Source: Nocardioides abyssi (lineage in GTDB: Bacteria > Actinomycetota > Actinomycetes > Propionibacteriales > Nocardioidaceae). From it: a stretch of DNA of 64,000 nucleotides. The stretch spans positions 558,001 to 622,000 of the forward strand of contig NZ_JAUHJR010000001.1 of the NCBI RefSeq assembly GCF_030412915.1. The letters run 5' to 3'. The notes under the pieces were generated by a model. The model saw nothing but the letters and a program-made list of their open reading frames with translations, made no database searches and had not been told where the DNA came from. Shown in pieces: positions 7,872-18,037 of this stretch (position 1 is its first letter; every line of letters begins with the position of its first letter). A program made the position numbers and the translations under genes.

Positions 7872-9371
7872 ATGAGCGAGCGGCTGCGGCCCCGCGACCT
7901 CGCCCTCCTCGCCGAGGAGACCCCGACCACGCCGGCGCACAACGCCACGGTCGAGATCTTCGAGTGCGCCGAGTCGGGCTTCGACCACGACCGGCTCGTC
8001 GAGCTCATCCGCGACCGCATCTCGTTCGTGCCGCGCTACCGCCAGCGCCTCCAGCAGGTGCCCGGCCGGGTCGCCAACCCGGTGTGGGTCGACGACGAGC
8101 ACTTCGACATCGGCTACCACGTGCGGCGCTCGGCGCTGCCGCGTCCGGGCACCCAGGACCAGCTGCGGGAGCTGGTCGGCCGGATCGTCTCGCGGCCGCT
8201 GGACCGCAGCCGGCCGCTGTGGGAGATGTACCTCGTCGAGGGGCTCGCCGGCGGTCGCGTCGCGCTGCTCTCCAAGGCCCACCAAGTGCTCGTCGACGGC
8301 GTCGACACCGTCGACCTCGGCCAGCTGCTGCTCGACGTGACCGCCGAGCCGAAGGTGCTCGGCGGGGACGAGTGGATGCCGCGCCGCCGTCCCTCGACCG
8401 CCGCGATGCTGGCCGAGGCCGCCCGCGACTCCCTCACCGACCCGCGCACCGCGCTCGACACCGCCCGCGGGACCACCGGATCGCTGCTGCGCGCCGCCGA
8501 GACCACCGCCGGCACCGCCGGTCGCGTGGTCGGCGGGCTCGCCGGTCGTCGGCCCCAGCGCGCCGGCGCGCTCGGCGGTCCGCTGTCCCAGCAGCGCCGC
8601 GTGGTGACGGTCGAGACCCGCCTGCAGGACTACCGCAAGGTGCGCGACGTCCACGGCGGCACCGTCAACGACGTCATCCTGGCGACCATCACCGGCGGCC
8701 TGCGCGCCTGGCTGATGACCCGCGACGAGTCGCTGCGCGGCTTCCGCCGGATCCGCGCGGTCGTGCCGGTCTCGGTCATCGACACCGAGCTCGAGGCCAC
8801 CTCGCTGGGCAGCCAGATCGCCGCGCACTACGTCGACCTCCCCGTCGGCGAGGCCAGCCCGGTCGTGCGGCTGCACCAGGTCAGCTACTCCTTCCAGGCC
8901 CACAAGGAGACCGGCCGCGGCGTCGCGGCCAACCGGCTCGCGGGCATCGCCGGCTTCGCGCCGACCACCTTCCACGCGATCGGGTCGCGGCTGGCCGCCC
9001 GGGAGGTGCGGCGCGGCTACCAGCTCAGCGTCACCAACGTGCCGGGTCCGCAGTCGGCGCTGTACGCCGCCGGCGCCCGGATGGTGGCCAGCTACCCGGT
9101 CCACCCGCTGGTCCAGGGCCACCCGCTGGCCGTCGGCGTGACGTCGTACGACGGCGGGGTCTACTACGGCCTCACCGCCGACCGCGACCAGCTGCCCGAC
9201 GCCGACCTGCTCGGCACCTGCATCACGGAGGCGCTCGACGAGCTCCTCGACACCGTCAACGGCGGCCGGCCCCGCGCGCGCCGTGGGCGGCGGGCCACCG
9301 GCGGCCGCACCGGCGCCGCCACCAGCGGCACGCCGCGCCGCCCGGCCCGACCCAGCGGGAGCAGCTCGTGA
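7872..9371 (+). CDS. WS/DGAT-family acyltransferase (wax ester synthase / diacylglycerol acyltransferase-like)
   Basis: A 499-residue member of the bifunctional wax ester synthase/diacylglycerol acyltransferase family, which makes neutral storage lipids from acyl-CoA. The N-terminal condensation-like domain carries the active-site region KAHQVLVDGVDTVD, in which the usual HHxxxDG reads His137-Gln138-xxx-Asp142-Gly143, so the second catalytic-motif His is Gln. The C-terminal domain has the family segments GGTVNDVILATITGGLRAWL and NVPGPQSALYAAGARM. A Shine-Dalgarno-like GGGGGAG precedes the ATG. The C-terminus ends in a basic Gly/Arg/Ser tail. Its stop overlaps the next gene (GTGA). Confidence 0.85.
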   Translation: MSERLRPRDLALLAEETPTTPAHNATVEIFECAESGFDHDRLVELIRDRISFVPRYRQRLQQVPGRVANPVWVDDEHFDIGYHVRRSALPRPGTQDQLRELVGRIVSRPLDRSRPLWEMYLVEGLAGGRVALLSKAHQVLVDGVDTVDLGQLLLDVTAEPKVLGGDEWMPRRRPSTAAMLAEAARDSLTDPRTALDTARGTTGSLLRAAETTAGTAGRVVGGLAGRRPQRAGALGGPLSQQRRVVTVETRLQDYRKVRDVHGGTVNDVILATITGGLRAWLMTRDESLRGFRRIRAVVPVSVIDTELEATSLGSQIAAHYVDLPVGEASPVVRLHQVSYSFQAHKETGRGVAANRLAGIAGFAPTTFHAIGSRLAAREVRRGYQLSVTNVPGPQSALYAAGARMVASYPVHPLVQGHPLAVGVTSYDGGVYYGLTADRDQLPDADLLGTCITEALDELLDTVNGGRPRARRGRRATGGRTGAATSGTPRRPARPSGSSS

Positions 9372-9715
9372 GGATCTACCTGCCCACCACCCTGCGCGGG
9401 CTGGCCGAGCTGCACGCGGCCGGCGAGGTCCCGGCGGGCGCCGACCGCGTGGTCGCCCCCGACGACACCGAGGAGGGGGAGTACGCCGCGTTGCTGGGCG
9501 CCGCCGACGCCTCCGCAGCGCTGCTGGACGGTCCCGGACGCCGGGTCGTCGTCGTGGCCGAGCTGCCCGACGGGGCCGACCCGGACGGACCGGTGCCGAT
9601 GCGTCGCGTGGTGGCGGTGCACGCCGACGTCGAGGACCGGCCGGCCGACGCCGATCCCGACGAGGACCTCGCGTGGTTCGCGACCCAGGAGATCGAGTTC
9701 CTCATCTCTGGCTGA
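9368..9715 (+). CDS. Small conserved protein (DUF6912-like)
   Basis: A 115-residue acidic soluble protein beginning VRIYLPTTLRGLAELHAAGEV, with a central ARRVV-type strand (RRVVVVAELPD) and an acidic C-terminus (EDLAWFATQEIEFL). It resembles a small actinobacterial family that I recall as DUF6912, usually found as short cytosolic proteins starting MRVY(V/L)P. No catalytic motif is visible. The GTG start overlaps the acyltransferase stop by 4 bp, so expression is tied to that gene. Function is unknown. Confidence 0.7.
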   Translation: MRIYLPTTLRGLAELHAAGEVPAGADRVVAPDDTEEGEYAALLGAADASAALLDGPGRRVVVVAELPDGADPDGPVPMRRVVAVHADVEDRPADADPDEDLAWFATQEIEFLISG

Positions 9716-9734
9716 GGCTCGTACGGTGGCGACC

Positions 9735-11363
<1,629 letters not shown>

Positions 11364-11366
11364 GCG

Positions 11367-11540
11367 ATGACCCCCCTCCACCTGGGCGCCCTCCACCCGA
11401 TGGAGCAGGCGCTGACCCTGCTGCTCGCCTTCGGCCCGTTCCTCGTGCTCGGCGTGGTCATCGTGCTGCGCCGGCGGCAGGAGGAGCAGGAGCTGGACGG
11501 TGAGCCCGAGGACGTCGAGCGTCGGGGCGTCGAGGACTGA
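11367..11540 (+). CDS. Small single-pass membrane protein, 57 residues
   Basis: A short open frame beginning 3 bp after the pruA stop codon, encoding MTPLHLGALHPMEQAL, then a hydrophobic helix TLLLAFGPFLVLGVVIVLRR (about residues 17-36) and an acidic, Glu/Gln-rich cytosolic tail. The tight spacing and clean N-out/C-in topology with a positive stop-transfer (RRR) argue it is real and co-transcribed with pruA. No family recognised. Confidence 0.65.
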   Translation: MTPLHLGALHPMEQALTLLLAFGPFLVLGVVIVLRRRQEEQELDGEPEDVERRGVED

Positions 11541-11562
11541 TCCCCGCCCACTCGGTCGCGGA

Positions 11563-11805
11563 TCAGTCGAGCAGGCCGCCGAGGTCGGTGGCCGGGAGCG
11601 GCGGGCCGTCGATGCCGACGGTTACGCACAGCAGGTCGGTCAGCTCGGCCGACCGCGCCGCGAGGTGGTCGTCGAGGCAGTACCGCCGACCCTCGACGCG
11701 GTCGACGACCACGTCGTTCACCACGGCGTACGCCGGCACGATCATCAGCGACAGCAGGACGCGGGCGAGCATGCCCCGCCAACGAGCAGCGCCCGGCCGG
11801 GTCAC
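11563..11805 (-). CDS. Small exported or membrane-anchored protein, hypothetical
   Basis: Up to 80 residues on the minus strand. A hydrophobic N-terminal segment (MLARVLLSLMIVPAYAVVND) could be a signal peptide or anchor; the remainder has two Cys (RRYCLDD and DLLCVTV) that could form a disulfide outside the cell. The start is uncertain: GTG at 11805 gives 80 residues, ATG at 11772 gives 69 and a more normal signal sequence. The stop falls 22 bp from the convergent small membrane gene. Family not recognised. Confidence 0.4.
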   Translation of the reverse strand: MTRPGAARWRGMLARVLLSLMIVPAYAVVNDVVVDRVEGRRYCLDDHLAARSAELTDLLCVTVGIDGPPLPATDLGGLLD

Positions 11806-11858
11806 CGCCGGCCGGGGCCGGTCCGGACCAGCCGCCCGGGCTGGTCATGTCGGGCCGG

Positions 11859-11898
11859 ACATATCAGGGGAGTCCTGCACATATCGGGGGAGATCTGC
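11859..11898 (+). repeat. Tandem pair of 20-bp ACATATC repeats
   Basis: Two abutting 20-bp units, ACATATCAGGGGAGTCCTGC (11859-11878) and ACATATCGGGGGAGATCTGC (11879-11898), identical at 17 of 20 positions. A third, inverted copy of the core follows at about 11898-11914. The cluster lies between the DUF2505-type operon 3' end and the start of the small exported-protein gene, both on the minus strand, so it could be an operator, a terminator or a REP-like element. Confidence 0.7.
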
Positions 11899-11914
11899 CC
11901 CGATATGTGCAGGA
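11873..11914. terminator. Perfect 17-bp inverted repeat (hairpin)
   Basis: Left arm 11873-11889 (TCCTGCACATATCGGGG) and right arm 11898-11914 are exact reverse complements with an 8-nt loop GAGATCTG. There is no T-run on either side. It lies downstream of the minus-strand SRPBCC operon and could terminate it. It overlaps the tandem repeat, so hairpin and repeat are one structure. Confidence 0.55.
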
Positions 11915-11934
11915 GTCACCGGTTAACCGGTGAC
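11915..11934. repeat. Perfect 20-bp palindrome
   Basis: GTCACCGGTTAACCGGTGAC is its own reverse complement and directly abuts the preceding 17-bp hairpin. A perfect 20-mer palindrome with an AT centre could be a binding site for a dimeric regulator. No regulator gene is adjacent. Confidence 0.6.
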
Positions 11935-11976
11935 CCCTGCACCCGGCCGACCGGCCACCAGCGGCCCCAGCGGCCC

Positions 11977-12465
11977 TCAGCGGGCGAGGTACTCCCGACC
12001 GACGGTGTTCTCGACGCGGAGCGACTTGAGCAGCATGTCGCCGACGAGGGACTCGATCTTGCCGGCGACGAGCGGGATGCGGACGGTGATGGTCAGCTCG
12101 ACGTGCTCGGTGGTGCGGCCGGCCTCGTCGACGAGGCGGACGGTGCCGGTCATCTCGCCGGGCTTGCCGGGGATGGTGACCTTGACGTCGCACTCGGTGG
12201 GCGAGGTCCAGGTCTCCTCCTGGATGATCTCGATCTCGTCGCCGACCAGCTTCTTGGCGAACGACGGGATCCCGTCGGCGGGCTGCCACTGCTGGATGCG
12301 CACGACGGCGCCGTCGGTGAGGTCCTCGCCGGAGACGGTCACGTCGTGGCGCAGCACGCCGGACCGGTCGGCGACCTGCTCGCGGAACGACGCGTCGGTG
12401 AGCATCGCGTAGACCGCGCTCGCCGGCGCGTCGTAGGTCAGGTCGTGGCTGATCTGCTTGGCCAT
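11977..12465 (-). CDS. DUF2505-type SRPBCC-fold protein
   Basis: A 162-residue protein of the START/SRPBCC-like class, beginning MAKQISHDLTYDAPASAVYA, with FREQVADRSGVLRHDV and a C-terminal amphipathic helix (IPLVAGKIESLVGDML). The pattern of a hydrophobic pocket built from alternating beta strands and a long C-terminal helix fits DUF2505, a family of unknown ligand. Its ATG overlaps the stop of the paralogous upstream gene by one base (TGATG). The two proteins are clearly related (IPLVAGKIE versus VPLIGGKLE), indicating tandem duplication. Confidence 0.8.
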   Translation of the reverse strand: MAKQISHDLTYDAPASAVYAMLTDASFREQVADRSGVLRHDVTVSGEDLTDGAVVRIQQWQPADGIPSFAKKLVGDEIEIIQEETWTSPTECDVKVTIPGKPGEMTGTVRLVDEAGRTTEHVELTITVRIPLVAGKIESLVGDMLLKSLRVENTVGREYLAR

Positions 12466-12944
12466 CAGGCCCCCTTCAGGTACGCCGTGCCGACACCCTG
12501 CTCGGCGTCGAGGCCGGCGACGATCTTCTCGGACATGAGCTTCTCCAGCTTGCCGCCGATGAGCGGCACCTTGACCTTCACCTCCAGCTCGACCACCTCG
12601 CGGGTGGTCGACCCCTCGGGGCGGAGCGTGACGGTCCCGGTGACGGTGGTCGGCTTGCCGGGCGCCTCGATGCGCACCGTGCCCGAGGTGGAGTCGGCCC
12701 ACTCCTCGTGCTGCACCGCGCGGGTCGTCTCGCCGGCGAAGGTGCGCGCGAACGACGGCAGGTCGTCGGTGCGCTGCTCCTGGTCGACGGTGAGGGTGAA
12801 CCCGGTGCCGGTCCGCTCGAGGGTGACCTCGGCGGAGACGACACCCATCGCGTTGCACACCGCCTCGCGGAACGCCGCGTCGGCGAGCATCTCGAAGACG
12901 GCCTGCGGCGGCGCGTCGTAGACCAGGTCGTGGCGCAGCTTCAT
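12465..12944 (-). CDS. DUF2505-type SRPBCC-fold protein (paralogue)
   Basis: A 159-residue paralogue of the following gene, beginning MKLRHDLVYDAPPQAVFEML and ending KIVAGLDAEQGVGTAYLKGA. Same predicted fold: beta-rich ligand pocket and C-terminal helix (VPLIGGKLEKLMSEKI). The start at 12944 fits the family N-terminus; in-frame ATGs at 12953 and 12956 are possible alternatives. It is divergent from the glutamate dehydrogenase gene, with about 76 bp between starts. Binding partner unknown. Confidence 0.78.
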   Translation of the reverse strand: MKLRHDLVYDAPPQAVFEMLADAAFREAVCNAMGVVSAEVTLERTGTGFTLTVDQEQRTDDLPSFARTFAGETTRAVQHEEWADSTSGTVRIEAPGKPTTVTGTVTLRPEGSTTREVVELEVKVKVPLIGGKLEKLMSEKIVAGLDAEQGVGTAYLKGA

Positions 12945-12984
12945 GGGCGCCATCATGCCGGGCCACGTGGAGGCCCCCGCCGTG

Positions 12985-13013
12985 TTGAGGCGCAGGTCAC
13001 GACGGCCTAGGGT
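12985..13013 (+). promoter_or_regulatory. Sigma-70-type promoter of gdh, predicted leaderless
   Basis: TTGAGG (12985-12990) and TAGGGT (13008-13013) are 17 bp apart, a good housekeeping promoter. Transcription would begin about 7 nt later, at or next to the GTG start at 13021, so the mRNA would have essentially no leader. This also explains the absence of a properly spaced ribosome-binding site. Confidence 0.55.
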
Positions 13014-13020
13014 CACGGAG

Positions 13021-16000
13021 GTGTCAAGGGCGACGCAGGACCGGGACAAGGCCGAGCTGATCGGCAGGGCGATCGAGGTGGCCAGGTCGGGCCGCGGGAG
13101 CGGCGGGCCACCGCACGGGAGCGTCGACCGGCTGTTGCGGGCCTACTACCGCCACGTCGCCCCCGAGGACCTGGTCGAGCGCACCGAGGCCGACGTGTAC
13201 GGCGCCCTCGCGTCCCACCACCGGCTCGCGGCGGACCGGCCGCAGGGCCGCGCCGCGGTGCGGGTGTCGACGCCGACCCTGGCCGAGCACGGCTGGTCGG
13301 CGGCCGGCCACTCGGTGGTCGAGGTCGTCGTCGACGACATGCCGTTCCTCGTCGACTCGCTGACGATGGAGCTCTCCCGCACGCTGCACGACGTGCACGT
13401 CGTGGTGCACCCGCTCTTCGACGTGGTCCGTGACATCACCGGCGCGCTGCAGAAGGTCAGTCCCGTCGAGGACGGCTCGAAGCAGCCCGCCGACGGCGCG
13501 GTCCGCGAGTCGTGGATGCACGTCGAGATCGACCGGGTCGCCGAGGACGAGGACGTCGCGGCGCTCGAGGACGACATCCAGCGGGTGCTCGGCGACGTCC
13601 GCGAGGCGGTCGAGGACTGGGAGAAGATGCACGCCCGTGTCCGCGAGATCGTCGACGGCCTGGAGCAGGACCCGCCGCCGCTGGACGGCGAGGAGGTCCG
13701 GCAGGCCCGCGAGCTGCTGACCTGGCTGGCCGATGAGCACTTCACGTTCCTCGGCTACCGCGAGTACCACCTCGAGGAGCGCGACGGCCACGACCACCTG
13801 CGCGCCGACCCCGGCACCGGGCTGGGCATCCTGCGCTTCGACCCGCCGCAGTCCGAGGAGTCGGGCCGACTGCCCGAGAAGGTCAGCGCCAAGGCCCGGG
13901 AGCGGACGCTGCTCGTGCTGGCCAAGGCCAACTCGCGCTCCACGGTCCACCGGCCGGCGTACCTCGACTACGTCGGCGTCAAGACGTTCGACGCGGCCGG
14001 GCAGGTCGTGGGCGAGCGGCGCTTCCTCGGGCTGTTCTCCTCCGCGGCGTACACCGAGTCGCTCATGCGGATCCCGCTGGTGCGGGAGAAGGCCGCCGCG
14101 GTGCTGGCCCGCTCGGGCTTCGACCCGCTCAGCCACGCCGGCAAGGCGCTGCTCAACACCCTGGAGACCTACCCGCGTGACGAGCTCTTCCACACCCCGG
14201 TCGAGGAGCTCGCGCCCGTCGCGGAGGCGGCGATGCAGGCGCGCGAGCGGCGCGCGGTGCGGGTCTTCGCCCGCGTCGACACCTACGGCCGCTACGTCTC
14301 GGTGCTCGTCTACCTCCCGCGCGACCGCTACAACACCGCGGTGCGCGAGCGGTTCGCCGCGATCCTCCTCGAGCACCTGGCGGGGGAGTCGGTCGAGTTC
14401 ACCGTCCGGATCGACGAGTCCACCACCGCGCGCGTCCACTTCGTCGTGCACCTGCCGCGGGGTGCGGCGGCCACGGCGAGCGGACCGGGTGGCCTGGACG
14501 ACGACGGCCTCGTCGACACCGCCGACCTGGAGCGGCGGCTCACCGAGGCCAGCCGCAGCTGGCGCGACGACTTCGCCGCGGCGGTGCTGGCCGAGCACGG
14601 CGAGGAAGCCGGTACGGCGCTCGGCCGGCGCTACCTCGAGGCGTTCCCGGCGGCGTACCAGGAGGACTTCGCGGCGCGCACCGCCGCGATCGACCTCGGC
14701 CGGCTCGAGGCGATCCCGGGCAGCGAGGGCATCGACCTGGCGCTGCACGAGGACCTGGACGCGGGCCGGGGCGAGGTGCGGCTGAAGGTCTACCGGATCG
14801 GCGAGCCGCTCTCGCTCTCGACCGTGCTGCCGATGCTGTCCTCGCTGGGTGTCGAGGTGGTCGACGAGCGGCCCTACGAGCTGGTCGGGCTGGACCGCCG
14901 GTCGTTCGTCTACGAGTTCGGGCTGCGGCACGGGGGCGACCTCCCGCCGCAGGCCCGCGAGCTGGTGCAGGACGCCCTGCGCGCGGTGTGGGACGGCTAC
15001 AGCGAGACCGACGGGTTCAACGCGCTGGTGCTCGCGGCCGGGCTGACCTGGCGGCAGGCGTCGGTGCTGCGCGCCTACGCCCGCTACATGCGCCAGGGCG
15101 GCTCGCCGTTCGCCCTCAGCTCGATCGCCGCCGCGCTGACCGGCAACGTCGACCTGACCCGGCTGCTGGTAAAGCTGTTCGAGACCCGGTTCGACCCGGC
15201 GTACGACGACTCCGCGGACTCTGGGACGAGCAGAGACGCGCGCCAGGAACAGCTGCGCGGCAAGGTGCTGCGGGCGCTCGACGACGTGGTCAGCCTCGAC
15301 CACGACCGGATCCTGCGCTCCTACCTCACCCACCTCGAGGCGACGATGCGCACCAACTACTTCCGCCCCGAGGACGACGTGCCGGGCGGGGCTCCGCGGC
15401 GCTACCTCTCCTTCAAGCTCGACCCGTCGCGGATCCCGGACCTGCCGGCGCCCCGGCCGCGGTTCGAGATCTTCGTGCACTCCCCGCGCGTGGAGGGCGT
15501 GCACCTGCGCTTCGGCTCGGTCGCCCGCGGCGGCCTGCGCTGGTCGGACCGGCGCGACGACTTCCGCACCGAGGTCCTCGGCCTGGTCAAGGCGCAGATG
15601 GTGAAGAACACCGTCATCGTGCCGGTCGGCGCGAAGGGCGGCTTCTACTGCAAGCAGCTGCCCGACGCCGGTGACCGCGAGGCGTGGATGGCCGAGGGCA
15701 AGGAGTGCTACCGCACCTTCATCCGCGGCCTGCTCGACGTCACCGACAACCTCGTCGACGGCGCGACGGTGCCGGCGCCGCACGTGGTGCGCCACGACGG
15801 CGACGACACCTACCTCGTCGTCGCCGCCGACAAGGGCACCGCCACGTTCTCCGACCTCGCCAACGGGGTCGCGACCGACTACGGCTTCTGGCTCGGCGAC
15901 GCCTTCGCCAGCGGCGGGTCGGTCGGCTACGACCACAAGGCGATGGGCATCACCGCCCGCGGCGCGTGGGTCTCGGTGCAGCGGCACTTCCGCGAGCGGG

Positions 16001-17940
16001 GCATCGACTGCCAGGCGGAGGACTTCACCGCCGTCGGCATCGGCGACATGTCCGGCGACGTCTTCGGCAACGGCCTGCTGCGCTCGGAGCACACCCGGCT
16101 CGTGGCGGCCTTCGACCACCGCGACATCTTCCTCGACCCCGATCCCGACGCGGCGACGTCGTTCGCCGAGCGGCGCCGGCTCTTCGAGCTGCCGCGGTCG
16201 AGCTGGCAGGACTACGACACCTCGCTGATCTCCGAGGGCGGCGGCGTGTGGTCGCGGTCGGCGAAGTCGGTGCCGGTCTCGCCGCAGGTACGCCGCGCGC
16301 TCGGCCTGCCCGACGACGTCGAGCGGCTGACGCCCCACGAGCTGATCCGCGCGATCCTGTGCGCGCCGGTCGACCTGCTGTGGAACGGCGGCATCGGCAC
16401 CTACGTCAAGGCCTCCGACGAGCCGCACACCGCGGCGGGCGACAAGGCCAACGACGCGATCCGCGTGGACGGCCGCGACCTGCGGGCGCGGTGCGTCGGC
16501 GAGGGCGGCAACCTCGGGCTGACCCAGGCGGGGCGGATTGAGTACGCCCTGCGCGGCGCCGGCGGCGAGGGCGGCCGGATCAACACCGACTTCATCGACA
16601 ACTCCGCCGGGGTGGACACCTCCGACCACGAGGTCAACATCAAGATCCTGCTCGACCGGGTCGTCCGCGACGGCGACCTGACCACCAAGCAGCGCAACGC
16701 GGTGCTGGCCGAGATGACCGACGAGGTCGCCGACCTCGTGCTGCGCGACAACTACGAGCAGAACCTCGCGCTCGCCAACGCAGCCGCCCACGCGCCCTCG
16801 CTGCTGCACGTCCACGAGGAGTGGATGCGCCGCCTCGAGGACGAGGGCGTGCTCCGGCGCGAGGTCGAGGGGTTGCCCTCGCGGGCCGACGTGCGCCGGC
16901 GGCTCGAGCGGCAGGAGGGGCTGACCGTCCCCGAGCTGTCGGTGCTGCTGTCGTGGACCAAGATCGTCCTGGCCGACCAGCTGCTCGACTCCGACCTGCC
17001 CGACGACCCCTACCTCGAGCTCGACCTGCTGGCCTACTTCCCCCAGCCGGTGCGCGACGGGTTCGCCGCCCAGGTCGAGCGCCACCCGCTGCGGCGCGAG
17101 ATCATCGTGACCCAGGTCGTCAACGACTTGGTCAACGGTGCCGGCATGACCTTCGTGCCGCGGCTGGCCGGCGAGACCGGTGCCGGCGTCGCCGACCTGA
17201 CCCGCGCCAACTTCGTCGCCCGCGAGATCTTCGCCTCGCTGCCGCTGCGCCTGGAGCTGCAGGGCTACGACAACCGGATCGACGCCGCCGTGCAGACCCG
17301 GATGCGCATCGAGATGCGCACCCTCGTCGAGCGCGCCACCCGCTGGCTGGTCACCCACCGGCGGCCGCCGCTGGACAGCCGGGCGACGGTCGAGGAGTTC
17401 CGTGGCCCGGTGCAGGCGGTCGTCGGCCGGCTGCCGGAGCTGATGACCGGCCGCGAGCTCGCCGCGTGGGAGCAGCGTCGCGACCGGCTCGTGCGCGGCG
17501 GTGTCCCCGAGGACCTCGCGGACCGCGTGGCGGTGCTGTCGCCGGCGTACGCCGTGCTGGGCATCGTGGAGACCGCGAACCGTGAGGGGCTCGACCCCGC
17601 CGACGTGGCGCGCGTGCACTTCACCCTCGGCGAGCGGCTCGGCCTGCCCGAGGTGGTCCAGCGGATCGTCGCGCTGCCGCGCGAGGACCGCTGGCAGACC
17701 ATGGCCCGCGCCGCGCTGCGCGAGGACCTGCAGTCGGTGCACGCCCAGCTCACCGCGCAGGTGCTGCGGGACACGACGGCCAACGACTCCGCTCCCGCCC
17801 GGGTCTCCGCCTGGGAGGACGCCGACGGCACGGTCATCGGTCGCGCCGCCGCCACGCTCGAGGAGGTCTGCGGCGACGACTCCGCCGACCTCGCCCGGCT
17901 GTCGGTCGGGTTGCGGGTCGTGCGGGGGCTGCTCACCTGA
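13021..17940 (+). CDS. gdh: NAD-specific glutamate dehydrogenase, large (180-kDa) type
   Basis: A 1639-residue enzyme that deaminates glutamate to 2-oxoglutarate and ammonia with NAD. The length and order match the large Bac_GDH family: a long regulatory N-terminal part with ACT-like segments (VSVLVYLPRDRYNTAVRERF), then the catalytic core with SVARGGLRWSDRRDDFRTE, VPVGAKGGFYCKQLP and DMSGDVFGNGLL, and GEGGNLGLTQAGRIEYA and GGRINTDFIDNSAGVDTSDH in the nucleotide-binding region, followed by a long helical C-terminus. The GTG at 13021 was chosen from the leaderless promoter; the frame is open upstream to 12943. It stands alone as a transcription unit. A huge antisense frame across it is a composition artefact. 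Confidence 0.93.
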   Translation: MSRATQDRDKAELIGRAIEVARSGRGSGGPPHGSVDRLLRAYYRHVAPEDLVERTEADVYGALASHHRLAADRPQGRAAVRVSTPTLAEHGWSAAGHSVVEVVVDDMPFLVDSLTMELSRTLHDVHVVVHPLFDVVRDITGALQKVSPVEDGSKQPADGAVRESWMHVEIDRVAEDEDVAALEDDIQRVLGDVREAVEDWEKMHARVREIVDGLEQDPPPLDGEEVRQARELLTWLADEHFTFLGYREYHLEERDGHDHLRADPGTGLGILRFDPPQSEESGRLPEKVSAKARERTLLVLAKANSRSTVHRPAYLDYVGVKTFDAAGQVVGERRFLGLFSSAAYTESLMRIPLVREKAAAVLARSGFDPLSHAGKALLNTLETYPRDELFHTPVEELAPVAEAAMQARERRAVRVFARVDTYGRYVSVLVYLPRDRYNTAVRERFAAILLEHLAGESVEFTVRIDESTTARVHFVVHLPRGAAATASGPGGLDDDGLVDTADLERRLTEASRSWRDDFAAAVLAEHGEEAGTALGRRYLEAFPAAYQEDFAARTAAIDLGRLEAIPGSEGIDLALHEDLDAGRGEVRLKVYRIGEPLSLSTVLPMLSSLGVEVVDERPYELVGLDRRSFVYEFGLRHGGDLPPQARELVQDALRAVWDGYSETDGFNALVLAAGLTWRQASVLRAYARYMRQGGSPFALSSIAAALTGNVDLTRLLVKLFETRFDPAYDDSADSGTSRDARQEQLRGKVLRALDDVVSLDHDRILRSYLTHLEATMRTNYFRPEDDVPGGAPRRYLSFKLDPSRIPDLPAPRPRFEIFVHSPRVEGVHLRFGSVARGGLRWSDRRDDFRTEVLGLVKAQMVKNTVIVPVGAKGGFYCKQLPDAGDREAWMAEGKECYRTFIRGLLDVTDNLVDGATVPAPHVVRHDGDDTYLVVAADKGTATFSDLANGVATDYGFWLGDAFASGGSVGYDHKAMGITARGAWVSVQRHFRERGIDCQAEDFTAVGIGDMSGDVFGNGLLRSEHTRLVAAFDHRDIFLDPDPDAATSFAERRRLFELPRSSWQDYDTSLISEGGGVWSRSAKSVPVSPQVRRALGLPDDVERLTPHELIRAILCAPVDLLWNGGIGTYVKASDEPHTAAGDKANDAIRVDGRDLRARCVGEGGNLGLTQAGRIEYALRGAGGEGGRINTDFIDNSAGVDTSDHEVNIKILLDRVVRDGDLTTKQRNAVLAEMTDEVADLVLRDNYEQNLALANAAAHAPSLLHVHEEWMRRLEDEGVLRREVEGLPSRADVRRRLERQEGLTVPELSVLLSWTKIVLADQLLDSDLPDDPYLELDLLAYFPQPVRDGFAAQVERHPLRREIIVTQVVNDLVNGAGMTFVPRLAGETGAGVADLTRANFVAREIFASLPLRLELQGYDNRIDAAVQTRMRIEMRTLVERATRWLVTHRRPPLDSRATVEEFRGPVQAVVGRLPELMTGRELAAWEQRRDRLVRGGVPEDLADRVAVLSPAYAVLGIVETANREGLDPADVARVHFTLGERLGLPEVVQRIVALPREDRWQTMARAALREDLQSVHAQLTAQVLRDTTANDSAPARVSAWEDADGTVIGRAAATLEEVCGDDSADLARLSVGLRVVRGLLT

Positions 17941-18037
17941 CGGGGCGGGCGGCCTCGGCGGGTTTCGAGACGGTTGCCAGCGCAACCTCCTCAACCAGCC
18001 GGGGAGGCGGCCGGGTCGCCCCTCTAGGCTCGGCCGG

